A stretch of DNA of 64,000 nt from Palsa-1233 sp039933845 (GCA_039933845.1 JBDTNH010000004.1:1-64000); one strand, 5' to 3'. Positions 34,379 to 43,352 are shown, numbered from the stretch's first letter. Translations and numbers: made by a program. The notes: generated by a model not told the origin, from the letters alone.

Positions 34379-34935
34379 CGCTGACTGTTGTGGACGAGAC
34401 GGAGGAACTCCTCCCGCGTCTTGGCATCGTCACGGAAGCTGCCACGCATGGCCGAGGTGATCGTCCGACTCCCCTGCTTCTCCACCCCCCGCATCATCAT
34501 GCAGAAGTGCGAGGCCTCGAGCACCACGCCCACGCCGAGCGGCGCAAGCGCCCCGACAAGTGCGTCGGCGATCTGATCGGTCATCCGCTCCTGCACCTGC
34601 AAGCGCCGGGCGAAGACATCGACGACCCGGGCGGTCTTGGACAGCCCCACGATCCGTCCGTCGGGGATGTAGGCGACATGTGCCACCCCGAAGAACGGCA
34701 GCATGTGATGCTCACACAACGAGTAGAACTCGATGTCGCGCACCACCACCATGTTCTCGTGCGACTCCTCGAACAACGCATCGCCGATGACTTGCTGGGC
34801 ATCCATCGCATACCCACGTGTGAGATAGGCGAGCGCCTTCTCGACCCGTTCGGGGGTCCGCACGAGTCCTTCCCGCGCGGGATCCTCTCCGAGGGCGGCA
34901 AGGATGTGGCGCACCTGCTCCTGAATTTCGATCAC
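34375..34935 (-). CDS. folE: GTP cyclohydrolase I
   Basis: A 186-aa enzyme, first step of folate (tetrahydropterin) synthesis: GTP to dihydroneopterin triphosphate. Motifs: S-L-C-E-H-H-M-L-P-F with zinc ligands Cys and His, H-V-A-Y-I-P, and S-H-F-C-M-M-M-R-G-V with the third ligand Cys. GTG start at 34935 with a GGAG site; 11 nt after the MlaD stop. A longer in-frame reading upstream is a shadow of the mlaD gene. Confidence 0.94.
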   Translation of the reverse strand: MIEIQEQVRHILAALGEDPAREGLVRTPERVEKALAYLTRGYAMDAQQVIGDALFEESHENMVVVRDIEFYSLCEHHMLPFFGVAHVAYIPDGRIVGLSKTARVVDVFARRLQVQERMTDQIADALVGALAPLGVGVVLEASHFCMMMRGVEKQGSRTITSAMRGSFRDDAKTREEFLRLVHNSQR

Positions 34936-34946
34936 ACCGGCTCCGT

Positions 34947-35828
34947 TCAGAAAATCTTGACAGTGATCCCGACCTTCTCGGGATGCTTGGCGAGTGAATC
35001 GATCAGGGCGCTGGTCGCGTTCAGCGTCCGGGTCAACTCCGCATACAGCGTGGTGTCGGCCATCAGCTTGCCGAGTGTCCCCTCGCCGCGTGTGACACGG
35101 CCGAGGAGGGTGTCCATTCGGGCGGTGAGGCCAGCGAGTCGGTCGCTGGCGTTGCCGGCCTGCTTGAGCGTCGTGTCGACCCGCGCGGTGAGTGTCGCGG
35201 CATCGATGGCGGCCATGGTGGAATCCAGGCGAGCGGCCGTGACTTGCAACTGACGCATCGTGGCGCCGACTTCGGCCGTGGGACCATTCCGCGCATCGGC
35301 GAGATAGGCCGTCAACCGCTGCGTGCTCGCGAGGGTCTTCCGGAGATCCGAGATCATCGCGGTGTCCAACATCTGATTGAGCGACGCCAGGGTGGTGGAG
35401 GCTTGCTCTGCCAGCTTGCCACCGATATCCATCAACCCGCTGGCGGTGGTGCCCTCGATCACTTGATCCGGGCCGAGCGGCGCCCCATTGCCCGGATCGA
35501 AATCGATGGCCATGTCCCCGAGGAGACCAACCCCGACGAGCGCTGCGGTGGCCTCCGTCGTCGGCGTGACGAGCTCGTCGTCGTAGGTGATTTCCACCAG
35601 GACGCGCCCGGGACGTTCGAGGCGGATCGATTCGACCCGACCGATCACCGCGCCGGACACGTTCACCGGTGAGCCCTCCTTGAGCGTCTGCACGTCGGCG
35701 TAGGCGATCGCGACGCGAGGTGCATTGCCGATCGCGCTGCCCTTGAGCCACATGCCGCCGACAATGAAGGCCGTGACGCCGAGGACCACGAGCAGACCGA
35801 CTGTCGCTTCCTTGTGGTATGAATGCAT
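34947..35828 (-). CDS. mlaD: MlaD-family lipid-transport substrate-binding protein
   Basis: A 293-aa protein: one N-terminal transmembrane helix (about 9-28), an MCE domain with Y-A-D-V-Q-T-L-K-E-G-S-P-V-N-V-S-G and G-L-L-G-D-M-A-I-D, then a long helical tail rich in Thr and Ala. MCE rings shuttle phospholipids between membranes. It ends the mlaE-mlaF-mlaD set; the C-terminal tail (about 130 residues) probably forms a coiled-coil tunnel. Confidence 0.9.
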   Translation of the reverse strand: MHSYHKEATVGLLVVLGVTAFIVGGMWLKGSAIGNAPRVAIAYADVQTLKEGSPVNVSGAVIGRVESIRLERPGRVLVEITYDDELVTPTTEATAALVGVGLLGDMAIDFDPGNGAPLGPDQVIEGTTASGLMDIGGKLAEQASTTLASLNQMLDTAMISDLRKTLASTQRLTAYLADARNGPTAEVGATMRQLQVTAARLDSTMAAIDAATLTARVDTTLKQAGNASDRLAGLTARMDTLLGRVTRGEGTLGKLMADTTLYAELTRTLNATSALIDSLAKHPEKVGITVKIF

Positions 35829-35838
35829 GACTACCCCG

Positions 35839-36585
35839 TCAGATGGAGGCGCGATCGAAATCGCGCTCGAGAAATGCACGGACGCGCGGATCTTCCGATT
35901 CGCGAAAGTATGCGGGTGTTCCCTCGGCGATCACCTTGCCCTCCGTCAGCAGCGCCACGCGATGCGCGGTCCGGAAGGCGCCGCGCACGTCATGTGTCAC
36001 CATCACGCCGGTGACCCCGAGATCCTCGTTCATGCGCCGCACCAGCCCGTCGATGATATCCGAGTTGACCGGGTCGAGACCGGACGTTGGCTCGTCGTAC
36101 AGCACGTACTTCGGCTTCCCGGCGATCGCGCGCGCGATGCCGACGCGCTTGCGCATGCCACCCGAGAGTTCCGAGGGCATCTTGTCGAGCGTCTCGATCG
36201 GCAAGTTCACCAGGCGCAGGCACTCCTCGGCACGGTCTCGTGCGAAGGCCTTGTCACCGAACTCATCGGGATCGGTGAGCCCCATCCGGATGTTCTCGAA
36301 CACATCGTCCGAGTCGAAGAGGGCGCCGTTCTGGAAGACGTAGCCGATGGTCCGGCGCAATGTGGCCAGCGCCTTGCGGCTGAGTCCCGGCACCGACGCG
36401 CCATCGACGATGATGTCGCCCCGGTCGGGACGGATCAGGCCGATGATGTGCTTGAGCAACACGCTCTTGCCCGTGCCGGACGGCCCGAGCAGCGCCAGCG
36501 TCTCGCCTTCCTGGACATCGAGGCTGACACCATCGAGGACCATTTGCGCGCCGAAACTCTTGGCGACATCCCGGACCTCGATCAA
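35839..36585 (-). CDS. mlaF: MlaF-family ABC ATPase
   Basis: A 248-aa ABC ATPase of the lipid-asymmetry (Mla) type. Walker A G-P-S-G-T-G-K-S near 34-41, signature L-S-G-G-M-R-K-R-V near 143, Walker B Y-V-L-Y-D-E-P-T-S-G-L-D. The only start that fits is TTG at 36585, overlapping the MlaE stop by 4 nt; no ribosome site is seen, so translation is probably coupled. The longer ORF upstream is a shadow of mlaE. Confidence 0.9.
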   Translation of the reverse strand: MIEVRDVAKSFGAQMVLDGVSLDVQEGETLALLGPSGTGKSVLLKHIIGLIRPDRGDIIVDGASVPGLSRKALATLRRTIGYVFQNGALFDSDDVFENIRMGLTDPDEFGDKAFARDRAEECLRLVNLPIETLDKMPSELSGGMRKRVGIARAIAGKPKYVLYDEPTSGLDPVNSDIIDGLVRRMNEDLGVTGVMVTHDVRGAFRTAHRVALLTEGKVIAEGTPAYFRESEDPRVRAFLERDFDRASI

Positions 36586-37370
36586 TGGGTCAGCAAGAGC
36601 TGCGCGAGCAGCAGGTCGAGGAGCAGGATCACCACGGACGTGGTGACGACCGCGCCCGTGGTCGAGCGACCGACGCCTTCGGCGCCCTGCTGCGTGGTGT
36701 AGCCCCGGTAGCAGGAGATGAAGCCGATCGCGCCGGCGAAGCAGATCGCCTTGATGAGCGAGTACCACGCATCGAATGGCCGCCAGAAAATCCGCGCCCC
36801 GTAGGCGAAGTCCTGATCGGTGATCGGCAGTGCCGACTTCGCGGCGATCCACCCGGAGGCGACCGCGGTGATATCCGCGAAGATCACGAGCACGGGGATC
36901 ACCACCAGGCATGCCAGCACCCGCGGGACGAGCAGATGGCTCGAGGGCGACCGGCCCAGCGATTCGAGCGCATCGATCTGTTCGGTGACCCGCATCGTCC
37001 CGAGCTCCGCGGCGTACCGTGCACCGATCCGTCCGGCGAGGATCAACCCCACCAGAACGGGCCCCAGTTCGAGCACGATCGATTCGGTCACCAGGGAGCC
37101 AACCACGTAGATCGGGACGTTGCCGGAGAATTGGTAGCCGGCCTGGAGTGCGGTGACACCCCCCGCGAAGGCAGCGATGAGGAGCACAATGAAGAGCGAT
37201 CCCGTCCCGATGTTGTGCGCTTCCTCGATGGTCCGTGGCAACCACACGCGCACCTCGGTGAGCCCACGCGCCATTTCGGCGATCAGCCCTGCGAAGCGTC
37301 CCACGGCGGCGAACGCGTCGAGCGTGAGCCGGCCGGTGCGATGCTGGAGTTGCCTCACGAGGCTGCTCAT
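36582..37370 (-). CDS. mlaE: MlaE-family permease
   Basis: A 262-aa inner-membrane permease with about five helices. The coupling motif E-L-G-T-M-R-V-T-E-Q-I-D-A-L and G-P-V-L-V-G-L-I-L-A-G-R are diagnostic. It is the first gene of the Mla run (E-F-D), and no MlaB or MlaC is visible here. Divergent from mutY, 51 bp between starts. Confidence 0.92.
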   Translation of the reverse strand: MSSLVRQLQHRTGRLTLDAFAAVGRFAGLIAEMARGLTEVRVWLPRTIEEAHNIGTGSLFIVLLIAAFAGGVTALQAGYQFSGNVPIYVVGSLVTESIVLELGPVLVGLILAGRIGARYAAELGTMRVTEQIDALESLGRSPSSHLLVPRVLACLVVIPVLVIFADITAVASGWIAAKSALPITDQDFAYGARIFWRPFDAWYSLIKAICFAGAIGFISCYRGYTTQQGAEGVGRSTTGAVVTTSVVILLLDLLLAQLLLTH

Positions 37371-37384
37371 CGCCGCCTCATTCC

Positions 37385-37413
37385 TCGACCTGACCTCATC
37401 GCTCCCCTATCTT
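37385..37413 (+). promoter_or_regulatory. Promoter of mutY, near-leaderless
   Basis: TCGACC (385-390), 17-nt spacer, TATCTT (408-413), then 8 nt to the GTG start codon. Transcription would begin about at the start codon; no ribosome site. Confidence 0.5.
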
Positions 37414-37421
37414 CGTCCCTC

Positions 37422-38147
37422 GTGAGCACCCCACCCAGCCTCGATCCTGCGAGCCAGCGGCGGCGATTCAAACGGCGACTCCTGAAATGGTTCCGTACCC
37501 ATGGCCGTGACCTGCCGTGGCGTCGGACGCGCGATCCCTACCGAGTCCTCGTCTCCGAGATCATGCTCCAACAGACCCAGGTCTCCCGGGTCGAAGGATA
37601 CTGGCATGACTTCCTTCGGCGCTTCCCCACCCTCGAGGCCCTGGCCCAAGCACGGCCGCGGTCGGTCCGCGAGGCGTGGTCTGGCCTCGGCTACTATCGC
37701 CGTGCCACAAATCTGCACCGTCTAGCCCGTGACGTCGTCCGCGAGCAGGGTGGCACACTCCCCGACGATATTGACGCCCTCCGCGCCCTTCCGGGTATCG
37801 GCCCCTACACCGCCGGTGCGGTGGCCTCGTTCGCGTTCGAACGGAACGCCCCGGCGATCGACACGAACGTGGGCCGCGTCCTCCGCCGCGTCTTCCATCC
37901 CCGAACGAAGGACAATGCCACCGGACGGCGTCGACTCGAGGCGACCGCCCGTGCCCTGGTGCCGCGCCCCGGCGCCGACGCGTGGATCACCAACCAGGCC
38001 CTGATGGAACTCGGCGCGCTCGTCTGCACCGCCCGAATCATGCGCTGTGACCGGTGTCCGGTGCGTCCTGCCTGTCGGACCGGCGCTCAAGCCGTGACGC
38101 CGGCAATCACCTCGACCGCCCGCGCGAGATCACGCGGAAGCACATAG
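37422..38147 (+). CDS. mutY: A/G-specific adenine glycosylase, no C-terminal NUDIX domain
   Basis: A 241-aa base-excision enzyme that removes A opposite 8-oxoG. Catalytic Glu46 in S-E-I-M-L-Q-Q-T-Q-V; helix-hairpin-helix L-P-G-I-G-P-Y-T-A-G at 123-132; Asp147 in A-I-D-T-N-V; Fe-S Cys at 202, 209, 212 and 218 (C-x6-C-x2-C-x5-C). The C-terminal 8-oxoG recognition domain of E. coli MutY is absent, as in some other short MutY proteins. The final 20 residues are read from DNA that is antisense to the aminotransferase end. Confidence 0.9.
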   Translation: MSTPPSLDPASQRRRFKRRLLKWFRTHGRDLPWRRTRDPYRVLVSEIMLQQTQVSRVEGYWHDFLRRFPTLEALAQARPRSVREAWSGLGYYRRATNLHRLARDVVREQGGTLPDDIDALRALPGIGPYTAGAVASFAFERNAPAIDTNVGRVLRRVFHPRTKDNATGRRRLEATARALVPRPGADAWITNQALMELGALVCTARIMRCDRCPVRPACRTGAQAVTPAITSTARARSRGST

Positions 38148-39331
38148 AGGTGCGTGCTCAATCGCAGGTACTCGTATCCGAACTCCGAGATCCGCCGGGT
38201 CCGGAATCCTGCCTCGCCGAGTACCCCCTGGAGGCGGTCGGCCCCGACACCGTCCTTCGTGAACGACACCATCGCACTCCGAAGTTCCTCAGTGCGTGGG
38301 GAGACCAGGCGGACACCCTTCACCTCCCGGAGCATCCCGTCCAGCGTGGTCGAGAGACTCCGCGCTCGAGCCTCGATCGCGCGCCGCCCGATCGCATCCT
38401 GAAACTGCACCGCCGCGGCGAGTCCAGCGACCAGTGATTCGTTCGAGGTGCCGACATGCTCGAACCGCCGATAATCATCACGCGCCCAGTCGCCCGAGGC
38501 GATCAATGGCCAGGTCGACTCCAGACGGTCAGGGCGCGTGATGAGGAGGCCCGTTCCCTTGGGCGCCAACAGCCACTTGTGGGGCGAGGTCGCGTAGTAA
38601 TCGGCATCGATCGCCGCGAGGTCGAGCGCGAGCATTCCGGGTGGATGCGCACCATCGATCACCGAGATGATGCCGCGCTCACGGGCAGTCCGGACCAGGC
38701 GCGCCACGGGCTGGATCATCCCGGTCGTGAAGAGGATATGCGAGATCAGCATCACCCGCGTGCGTGGGCCGATCGCACGCACCCAGGCGTCGTGCAATTC
38801 GTCGGCGTCGCCCGGGTCGAGCGGTGGGTCGAAGGTGCGAACCGTCGTGCCGCGGCGTGCCGCGAGCAGGTCCCAGGCACAATGCCCCCCGATGTGCTCG
38901 TGCGATGTCATCAGGACCTCGTCGCCCTCGGCCAGGGTCAGTCCGTGCGCCACCAAGTTGACGGCCTCGGTCGTGTTGCGCACGATGGCAACGGAACCCG
39001 GCCACGCGCCGAGGAACCGCTCGAGCGCCACGTGCAAGGCCTCGAGATCGGGATGCTCCTGTCGCGTGATCCGCTCGAAGGCGCGCAGATGATGAATCGT
39101 CGCCTCGAGGACCGGGATCGGGCAGGCGCCGTAGGTGCCGGTGTTGAGATGGGTGCCGGCGATCACGAACTGATGCTGCAGTGACTCCCAGTCCGGGTCA
39201 CCGTGACCACGGTTAAAAGTCGCTGGCCGATCCGCGGGATGCCGGCCGTGATCCACCGCCGCGGCCAGGCCCTGGAACCCAGGCAGCATCGCGCCCAGAG
39301 CGAGCAACTCGCGTCGCGTGAGCAGCGTCAC
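38087..39331 (-). CDS. Tat-signal class V aminotransferase (isopenicillin-N-epimerase-like)
   Basis: A 414-aa PLP enzyme. It begins with a twin-arginine-like signal (L-T-R-R-E-L-L-A-L). The PLP Lys is in S-P-H-K-W-L-L-A-P-K-G-T-G near 250; H-I-L-F-T-T-G and V-I-D-G-A-H-P-P are further fold landmarks. Such proteins act as cysteine desulfurase-like or epimerase-like enzymes. An exported PLP enzyme is unusual. Overlaps the upstream membrane gene by 4 nt and mutY by 61 bp at the 3' ends. Confidence 0.8.
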   Translation of the reverse strand: MTLLTRRELLALGAMLPGFQGLAAAVDHGRHPADRPATFNRGHGDPDWESLQHQFVIAGTHLNTGTYGACPIPVLEATIHHLRAFERITRQEHPDLEALHVALERFLGAWPGSVAIVRNTTEAVNLVAHGLTLAEGDEVLMTSHEHIGGHCAWDLLAARRGTTVRTFDPPLDPGDADELHDAWVRAIGPRTRVMLISHILFTTGMIQPVARLVRTARERGIISVIDGAHPPGMLALDLAAIDADYYATSPHKWLLAPKGTGLLITRPDRLESTWPLIASGDWARDDYRRFEHVGTSNESLVAGLAAAVQFQDAIGRRAIEARARSLSTTLDGMLREVKGVRLVSPRTEELRSAMVSFTKDGVGADRLQGVLGEAGFRTRRISEFGYEYLRLSTHLYVLPRDLARAVEVIAGVTA

Positions 39332-39780
39332 CGGTAAAGCGCGCCGGCACCGAGCGCCAGCAGCGCGAGGAGCGCCCCGATGAGCGTCATGCGGCCGAGC
39401 CGGATTCGACCGGCGTCAAACGCGGGCGCGGTGTCGCCGGTTGGGTCGAGTCGGGCAAGACGCGCGGCCGCCGGCATCGCCCCCAGCAGGGTCACCAGGG
39501 CCGCCAGCACCCCGAGTGCCTGCATGGACCCCAGCCACGCCCCGACCCGTGTCGACATCACCCCGTACATCTGGAACGTGAGCATCAATCCCGAGGCCAC
39601 GCTGAGCAGGGCCCCGGGCCCCACCAGGATGCGATACAGTGCCGACTGCACCTCTGCGACCCCCCCCCAGTGACGACGATCGACGTGTGCGTATGCCCCG
39701 GCGGCCACCACGACACTGGCCATCCCGCCGATCCAGACCGTGAAGGCAAGCAGATGGATGAATCGCCACACGTGCGTCAT
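39328..39780 (-). CDS. Four-helix membrane protein (DUF2269/CopD-like)
   Basis: A 150-aa protein with four transmembrane segments. The first motif, H-V-W-R-F-I-H-L-L-A-F-T-V-W-I-G-G, has the two His and W-I-G-G pattern of DUF2269 and copper-resistance CopD-like proteins, which may bind heme or copper. A nine-G tract (39660-39668) encodes W-G-G. It overlaps both neighbours by 4 nt. Confidence 0.78.
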   Translation of the reverse strand: MTHVWRFIHLLAFTVWIGGMASVVVAAGAYAHVDRRHWGGVAEVQSALYRILVGPGALLSVASGLMLTFQMYGVMSTRVGAWLGSMQALGVLAALVTLLGAMPAAARLARLDPTGDTAPAFDAGRIRLGRMTLIGALLALLALGAGALYR

Positions 39781-40196
39781 GAGTGACCCCGCACCGAGAG
39801 CAGATCGTCCACCGGCTGCCGCTCCCGGTCGCTGGGATCGACCGCGAGCCAGAACCCCACATCGGGCTCCCCCAGCTGCCAGGACAGCATGATCGGCTGC
39901 CCGTCGCGTTCGCTGGGAAAATCGACGAGTCCGACTTCGAAGTCGCGCAGACGGCAGCCGACCTGGTCAAGCTCGCCGACACACGCGTCGAGCTGCTCGG
40001 CGAGGGACGCTGCCTCGCGCCGGGCCGCGACGGCGGCCTCCGACTCTTCCCCCCCCTTTGTACTGCCGACCTGCAGCAGGTCGAACCGATGCACGGCTGC
40101 GCGCCAGGCGCGCTTGAGCGCGACGACATCGGTCACGATCCGTGAGACCAGCGGCAGGGTCCGGACCGCGGCCTCCGGTGTGAATGGCTTGGTCAT
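39777..40196 (-). CDS. DUF2203 protein
   Basis: A 139-aa helical protein. The end motif R-D-F-E-V-G-L-V-D-F-P-S-E-R-D-G then L-S-W-Q-L-G-E-P-D matches DUF2203. The function of this family is unknown. ATG at 40196 within GTGATG at the patatin stop; GAGGAG is 5 nt upstream. Confidence 0.84.
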   Translation of the reverse strand: MTKPFTPEAAVRTLPLVSRIVTDVVALKRAWRAAVHRFDLLQVGSTKGGEESEAAVAARREAASLAEQLDACVGELDQVGCRLRDFEVGLVDFPSERDGQPIMLSWQLGEPDVGFWLAVDPSDRERQPVDDLLSVRGHS

Positions 40197-41020
40197 CACA
40201 ACTCCTCGAGTGCAGTGCGCATGGCGCGTTCACCCGCGCGACCGTACTCCGCGATCCGGTCGAGGGCGAAGGTGGCACCCCGATCGCTCACCGGGCGCAC
40301 CCAGAGGAGCGGGGGGAGGGTCGGCTTGAGATTCCACTGTTCACGCAGCAATTGGGTCGTCCCGGCCATCAACCAGCCCTGGGCACGGTCGGAGGCGGCC
40401 AGGAGCGGGGGAGGGCGATGCACCGGTTCCCCGGTTTCGTCAAAGCCCGGTCCGACATCGATGGCGATCACGAGGTCGACCTCCAGATGCTCGGCGAGGC
40501 CGAGCGGGAGCGGATACCGGATGCCGCCGTCGAGGAATGCACGACCGTTCACCATGACCGGCGCAAACCAGGGTGGCAGCGCGCACGAGGCCGACAGCAC
40601 ATCGAGAATCGGGGCATCCTCACCACCGGTGCCGAACGCCACGCTCCGACCGCGCTCGGCCTCCACCGCGGTGATCGTGCAGGGCGTGCGCAGATCCGCA
40701 AATCGGCGTGGCGTGATCAGGCGTTCAATTGCGCCCCGAAACACGGAATTGCGGAAGATCGACCGGGCCCAGATGGTGCGGAAGGGGAAGAGGGTGACGC
40801 GGCTGATCACCTCCCGGGGACTGAGCTTGCCGAAACCGGTGAGCAGCGCCGCAGGATCGGCCCCACCCGCGAGCGCCACCGCGACCACGGATCCCATCGA
40901 CGTCCCGATCCAGTGCACTGGCGTGATCCCGGCCTCGGCCAGCGCCACGGCGGCGCCGAGATGGGCAGCGGCTTTCGCACCGCCCCCCCCCAACACGACC
41001 GCCACGCGAGGGCCACTCAT
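40196..41020 (-). CDS. Patatin-like phospholipase
   Basis: A 274-aa serine lipase of the RssA/patatin type. Oxyanion loop G-G-G-G-A-K; nucleophile elbow G-T-S-M-G near 40-44; catalytic Asp in D-G-G-I-R near 164. Glycine-rich loop encoded by a nine-G tract (40983-40991). Acts on phospholipids or lysophospholipids. Overlaps the upstream thioesterase by 4 nt. Confidence 0.9.
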   Translation of the reverse strand: MSGPRVAVVLGGGGAKAAAHLGAAVALAEAGITPVHWIGTSMGSVVAVALAGGADPAALLTGFGKLSPREVISRVTLFPFRTIWARSIFRNSVFRGAIERLITPRRFADLRTPCTITAVEAERGRSVAFGTGGEDAPILDVLSASCALPPWFAPVMVNGRAFLDGGIRYPLPLGLAEHLEVDLVIAIDVGPGFDETGEPVHRPPPLLAASDRAQGWLMAGTTQLLREQWNLKPTLPPLLWVRPVSDRGATFALDRIAEYGRAGERAMRTALEEL

Positions 41021-41523
41021 CGGGTGGCATGCTCCGTACGATAGCGCTCGGCCGCAGCATACCGTTCCTGCTCCGCCGCCGTCTCCGGCACGAGGCGCGG
41101 CACGCGCTTCGGTCGGCCGTAGTCGTCGATCGCCACGAACACGACCCGGGCCGTGTGGGTCTGGCGCCGCTCACCGGTGCTCGGCTGTTCCGCGAAGACC
41201 TCGACCGTGATGTCCATCGAGGAGTTGCCGACATACTCGACCTGCGCCAGGCAGGTGACCAGCGCCCCCATCGGAATGCGCTCCCGGAAGTCGACCCGAT
41301 GGATCGATGCCGTCACGGCCTTCCCCCCCGCGTGGCGGATCGCGGCGATCGCCGCGGCCTGATCCACCATCGCCATGATGTTCCCGCCGAAGAGGTCGCC
41401 GAGAATATTGGCCATGTGGGGCATCACGAGCGTCGAGATCTCGCCTCGAGAGTGGGACATCGGTCGGGATTCGGGCACGCAGCAGTCCTCGTCGGGGTTG
41501 GTGCAGGGTCGATCCCGGGTCAC
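41017..41523 (-). CDS. Acyl-CoA thioesterase (YciA/hotdog fold)
   Basis: A 168-aa hotdog-fold enzyme that hydrolyses acyl-CoA. Core: N-I-L-G-D-L-F-G-G-N-I-M-A-M-V-D with the catalytic Asp, then A-S-I-H-R-V-D-F and V-E-Y-V-G-N-S-S. The start may be the GTG at 41523 or M-S-H-S-R-G at 41460; neither has a clear ribosome site. Lies 32 bp downstream of nadE and heads the run of coupled genes. Confidence 0.88.
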   Translation of the reverse strand: MTRDRPCTNPDEDCCVPESRPMSHSRGEISTLVMPHMANILGDLFGGNIMAMVDQAAAIAAIRHAGGKAVTASIHRVDFRERIPMGALVTCLAQVEYVGNSSMDITVEVFAEQPSTGERRQTHTARVVFVAIDDYGRPKRVPRLVPETAAEQERYAAAERYRTEHATR

Positions 41524-41555
41524 CGAGCGTCAAGCCAGGAAACCCGTTCCTCTGG

Positions 41556-43352
41556 TCAGTAATCTACCGGGCGCAAATAGTATTCCCCGATCGCCGTGCC
41601 GCTCACCATGGCCGTGCTGGGCAGCCGGCGCTTCCAGTGGGTCGAGTCCAGTCGCCGACGCACGATCGCCACCTCATCGGTCGTGTAGCCGGCGGTGGCC
41701 AAGGCATCCTCGCCGAAGCCCCGCAGGATGAGGTCCAGAATGCCGTCCGCGACCTGGTAGGTCGTCCCGAAATCAGCTTCGTCGGTTTGATCCGCCACCA
41801 GGTCGGCGGTCGCCGGCTTGTCAACGATCGCTGCCGGTACCCCGACGTGGCGAGCCAGCGCCCAGACCTGCGTCTTGAAGAGATCACCGATCGGGTTGAT
41901 GGGAGGTGAGTCGTCAGCGTGCCAGGTGAAGTACCCGAGCAGTCGCTCACTCTTGTTGCCGGTGCCGAGCGGCAGGGCCTGGAGTCCGGCCGAGAGGTCG
42001 AACAGCGTGGTCATCCTGAGACGAGCCATCACATTGCCGAGCCGAGCTGGGGAGAGCGTTTCGGCGGTTGCGGCCGCATAGCCATCGACCGCGGCCGTGA
42101 TATCGATGGTACGCTCCTCGATACCGAGCGCCTCAGTGACGATGCGGGCATGATCGAGCGACGCCACGCTCGAGGACCGATACGGCATGCGAACCGCGAT
42201 CACCCGGTCGGGCCCCAGCGCCTCGGCCGCGAGCCAGGCGACCAGAGCCGAGTCCACGCCGCCCGAGAGCCCGAGTATGACGCGATCAAATCCCCGACGG
42301 CGCCCCACCTCATCGCGGAGGAACTCCACCAGCCAGGTCCGCGCCAGGACCGGATCGATGGCCAATCGCTCGGTGGCCGTGGGCACGCTGACCACCCCGG
42401 TGAAGGCTGGGGAATCACCGTTTCGATCTGGGCCGAGCGAAGGCTCTTCGCCGAGCGACACGGCGCGTTGGCGCGCCCGACCGAGTGCCTCGATCAATTG
42501 GGGGAGCCGGAGTTCCAAATCAGCCAGCAACGGGGAATCGGCCCGAACCCGCGACACCGCCTCCAAGTCGATGGTGTGACGAATCACGGCGTCCTCGAAC
42601 AACGGACCTCGGGCCAGGACCTCTCCGTCCGGGCCCGTGAGGAGCGAGCCGCCCGGAAACCCCTTGCCGCCCTCGAATCCCACCAGTTGGGACATCGCGA
42701 CGAACACCCCATGCTCGCCGGCGATGTCGCGCGCGAGCCGATCCCATCTGGCGATCGAGCCGGGCTGCCCCGGGTGCACCGGATCCGGGGCGAGCCCGCG
42801 TGCCGGACTCGCCGCAAGTACCGCGATCAGCTGTGCGCCGTCGACGGCGGCAATGGTCGCCGCCAGCGAATGCCAGGCGTCCTCGCAGATCAGCATCGCC
42901 ACCCGGCCGAATCGGGTCTCGAACGCCCGGATATCCGAGCCGGCCTCGACGAACCGTTCCTCATCGAAGACGCCATAGGTCGGCAGGAACAACTTGCGGT
43001 GCACGTGACGAATGCCGGCATCCCCCCCCCCGAGCGTGGCCCACATCGCGGAATTGTGGAGCCGGCCGTTCCAACGCTCGTAGAACCCGAGGACGATATC
43101 AATCGGGGCGGTTGCTGCGGACGAGTGACGACGGCGCAGTGCCTCGAACAGCGACTCGGCCGTGACCGCGTGCTCACGAACGCCGCCCTCGAGGAAGTAC
43201 CCGGTCGTGGCCGTTTCGGGGAGGATGAGGAGCTCAGGTCGTGCTGAGCCGTGACCAAGCGAGTGCAGGAGCCCGCCGATCCGATCCAGATTCTCGCTCG
43301 GGCGACCCTTGCTGGGGCGGAACTGGCAGAGGGCGATAGGGACCGGACGCAT
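41556..43352 (-). CDS. nadE: Glutamine-dependent NAD+ synthetase
   Basis: A 598-aa cytoplasmic enzyme. The N-terminal nitrilase-type glutaminase domain (about 1-270) has Glu in L-P-E-T, Lys in H-R-K-L-F-L-P, and Cys in L-I-C-E-D-A-W. The C-terminal synthetase has the PP-loop L-S-G-G-V-D-S-A-L-V near 360 and G-T-G-N-K-S-E further on. Catalyses amidation of nicotinic acid adenine dinucleotide. ATG at 43352; TAGATT lies 5 nt upstream, so a leaderless mRNA is likely. A ten-G tract (43022-43031) is within the glutaminase domain. Confidence 0.94.
   Translation of the reverse strand: MRPVPIALCQFRPSKGRPSENLDRIGGLLHSLGHGSARPELLILPETATTGYFLEGGVREHAVTAESLFEALRRRHSSAATAPIDIVLGFYERWNGRLHNSAMWATLGGGDAGIRHVHRKLFLPTYGVFDEERFVEAGSDIRAFETRFGRVAMLICEDAWHSLAATIAAVDGAQLIAVLAASPARGLAPDPVHPGQPGSIARWDRLARDIAGEHGVFVAMSQLVGFEGGKGFPGGSLLTGPDGEVLARGPLFEDAVIRHTIDLEAVSRVRADSPLLADLELRLPQLIEALGRARQRAVSLGEEPSLGPDRNGDSPAFTGVVSVPTATERLAIDPVLARTWLVEFLRDEVGRRRGFDRVILGLSGGVDSALVAWLAAEALGPDRVIAVRMPYRSSSVASLDHARIVTEALGIEERTIDITAAVDGYAAATAETLSPARLGNVMARLRMTTLFDLSAGLQALPLGTGNKSERLLGYFTWHADDSPPINPIGDLFKTQVWALARHVGVPAAIVDKPATADLVADQTDEADFGTTYQVADGILDLILRGFGEDALATAGYTTDEVAIVRRRLDSTHWKRRLPSTAMVSGTAIGEYYLRPVDY

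Noticed and set aside
34936..35751. In-frame upstream extension of folE
   Set aside because: It lies entirely within mlaD in another frame; folE homologues start at the GTG at 34935, which has a ribosome site.
36586..37245. In-frame upstream extension of the MlaF ATPase
   Set aside because: It overlaps mlaE in another frame and shows no domain; Walker A sits at the normal distance from the TTG start.
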